A DNA stretch of 64,000 nt from Bimastos eiseni (lineage: Eukaryota > Annelida > Clitellata > Crassiclitellata > Lumbricidae): the NCBI GenBank assembly GCA_959347315.1, contig OY365810.1:29969385-30033384 (forward strand), read 5' to 3'. The notes under the pieces were generated by a model. The model searched no databases. It had not been told where the DNA came from and saw only the letters and a list, made by a program, of their open reading frames with translations. Position numbers and translations under genes: made by a program. Below are positions 62,142 to 64,000 of this stretch, piece after piece (within the stretch, counting starts at the first letter, position 1; each line of letters begins with the position of its first letter).

Positions 62142-64000
62142 AAGCTGAGGTATGAGCCACTGACGAAATAGTTATGGCAGCTACTCTTCAAGATGAACTT
62201 TAAGAAGATGCCAGCATATGAACATCCTTCTACTCAAGGCCTTGCCTTCCCTAGAAAATCGTTAGGTAGATTAAGAATACTTAGCTTTTTAAGCATGGGA
62301 GCTTGACTGCATTTAATTCGGGGTAGGTTATTGATGTAAATTTCTGAGATAGGAAAGTGAACCGTTATGTCCAGATGAGGTTGTTGTGATTATTGATATC
62401 TTGCAGATACTGTATGTGCTACCAGGGTAATTTTTTCCAGTAAAATTTAGGTGGTTTTTCAAAAGTTGGGTAACAAACAGCCTTTATATTGAAGAACTTG
62501 TGGCTTGATTGTATTTTTCGGGTGCATAATAATTATTCATTAATCATCGTCATCTCTATGTTTATAATTCGATAAATTATCATAGTTTGTTGAAGGCTGT
62601 TAATGCATAATCATTCGTAGATATGATAATTGTTATTACCATATGGATATGTTGTTGAAGTAACTTGTTTGTCCTGATTCAAGATAAATATGCAAGCCCA
62701 ATATGTCGTATCTTGGCTGTTAATAGTTGAATGGGCATTTTTACGTTGCATAGCAGTAGCAATGGTAATATGAAACAAATGTTGTTTGTGGTAATTCTAA
62801 TAATAGTAGTTAAATAATGACAATAATTGTAATTAATTACTTTTTTTATAATAAGTACGGCATGCCTTATAAATATTGTTGCAAACATTTTATATTGATT
62901 GTAGTTGCAAATTAAAAACGTATTAGTATAATTATTAGTAATGATAATTGTTATTTTTTATTGATTATTAACCAGTTGTGGTAGCATTAATCTTATTAGA
63001 AATTGCATTAAAAAAGTAACTTATAACAGTTGTTATTATTGATTGTTATTATGAAACAACATAAAAAGATAAGGCAAGAATAACAAATTGACTATCAATT
63101 GTATATCAGATATAAAAATTGCTTTTAGTGTTTTGTTTTAGTTTCTTAGAGTTACGTTAGATGTGTTGTGCAGTCTTTTTAATTTTGGTGCTTCTATAAA
63201 TGAGAGTGTTTTTAGTTTACTGTTGATCATTGCCGCTAATGAAATGCATATTTATTGTTTGTTTACTAATGACTCTTTCAGAGTCCTAGTTTAGTTTATC
63301 TTAACTTGAATTTTTGTACACTGTTATTTCAATTTTACTGTCCAGATCTTTTTAACAGTTGTTCAATGGTTGTTTTCTTGATGAGGCCTACAAGGCCAAA
63401 CCTCTTCAATTTATTCATATTGTTTAGCATTTCAACAATGAGAATAAAAAGCAACTGGGAAGCCAGTGCAGCTCATCGTTGAAGTGTTAAGCGTGTTATT
63501 GATATATTGAGACTCTGCCATTTGTTCTCACAGCTGACTGGTATTAAATTATTTTTAAATTAATATGTTGGAGAAGCATTTGATGCTGTTTTGAATGTGT
63601 TATCTGCTTGAAGCAGTGACTAAGGTGGTTTAATTCTCATATACTCACTTAAGGGTGAATTGGATGTCCCACTTATAGTGACAGTTTTGTCTTTTAGTCA
63701 CAAAGGCCGCATCACTCCCTAGCTAGAATACACAAGCCTTAATACCATACAGTTGATATGTATGCGACTAATCGGGCAACATATGCCGTACCTATCTTTT
63801 GGAATCTGCATTGGTCGCCAGCATTCTTCTACAGCAAGTTCTACTATAAAGCTGTTGAGAGATTTTCAAATTCATAGAAGCTCCATAGATTTCCTTGTCT
63901 AAAAATTGCAACTGAGTTGAGATTGCTACACTTGCAGTTGTGCATTAAGAACCTGCTCAATGTCCTTATACATAGACTCATAGACTGCCTTAGAACCCAC

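Larger units (their letters stand above)
60025..64000 (+). other. CDC14 3' UTR and downstream AT-rich DNA
   Basis: No gene is recognised. The region contains a 21-bp tandem repeat at 60246-60333, four TCTTTTGTCGG-like units near 60650-60710, large TA arrays at 60852-61120 and then about 2.8 kb of AT-rich unique sequence. A possible extra CDC14 exon lies at 62105-62141. AATAAA words are frequent (for example near 63441) and none stands out as the poly(A) signal. Confidence 0.55.

Overview
This is eukaryotic, animal DNA: AT-rich, intron-dense, full of microsatellites, short interspersed repeats and small DNA transposons. Two genes are read on the + strand. By joining GT-AG exons in consistent phase I can reconstruct both with unbroken frames. 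They are a complete netrin/RGM receptor of the DCC/neogenin family (25 coding exons, 3081-39258, 1,332 codons plus stop) and a complete CDC14-type dual-specificity phosphatase (13 coding exons, 44497-60024, 507 codons plus stop). There is one DCC/neogenin-type gene with mixed DCC and NEO1 similarity, and the repeats are unlike vertebrate ones. This points to an invertebrate, probably a marine bilaterian, but the sequence alone does not let me name the phylum.

Layout: 1-3080 is upstream DNA with a hAT-type MITE. 3081-3144 is the signal-peptide exon, followed by a 10.2 kb first intron. 13382-20540 encodes four Ig domains, 22011-33052 six fibronectin III domains, 33904-34733 the juxtamembrane and transmembrane segment, and 35377-39258 a cytoplasmic tail with clear P1 and P3 motifs. 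39259-44496 is 3' UTR and intergenic. 44497-54466 holds the CDC14 N-terminal half and catalytic domain, with the HCX5R loop split between exons 9 and 10. 55301-60024 is the CDC14 C-terminal tail. 60025-64000 is downstream, AT-rich DNA. The two genes act in separate processes (axon guidance and cell signalling; mitotic exit and cilia phosphatase), and I see no sign that they are functionally linked.

The accessory content is mostly transposon biology. At least six hAT-type elements have matching terminal inverted repeats, and five of these have clear 8-bp target duplications. They include a 688-bp family present twice in introns of the receptor gene, and a 1,020-bp element with a decayed transposase nested inside a SINE. 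There are also a minus-strand LINE reverse-transcriptase fragment, a probable MULE transposase scrap, a tRNA-derived SINE family with three copies and two further SINE-like families. The most unusual observation is that one intron in each gene begins with a minisatellite abutting the 5' splice site (24805 and 55470), and in both cases the coding frame stays open into the array. I found no bacterial-type system, CRISPR array or defence island, and no wholly new biological system.
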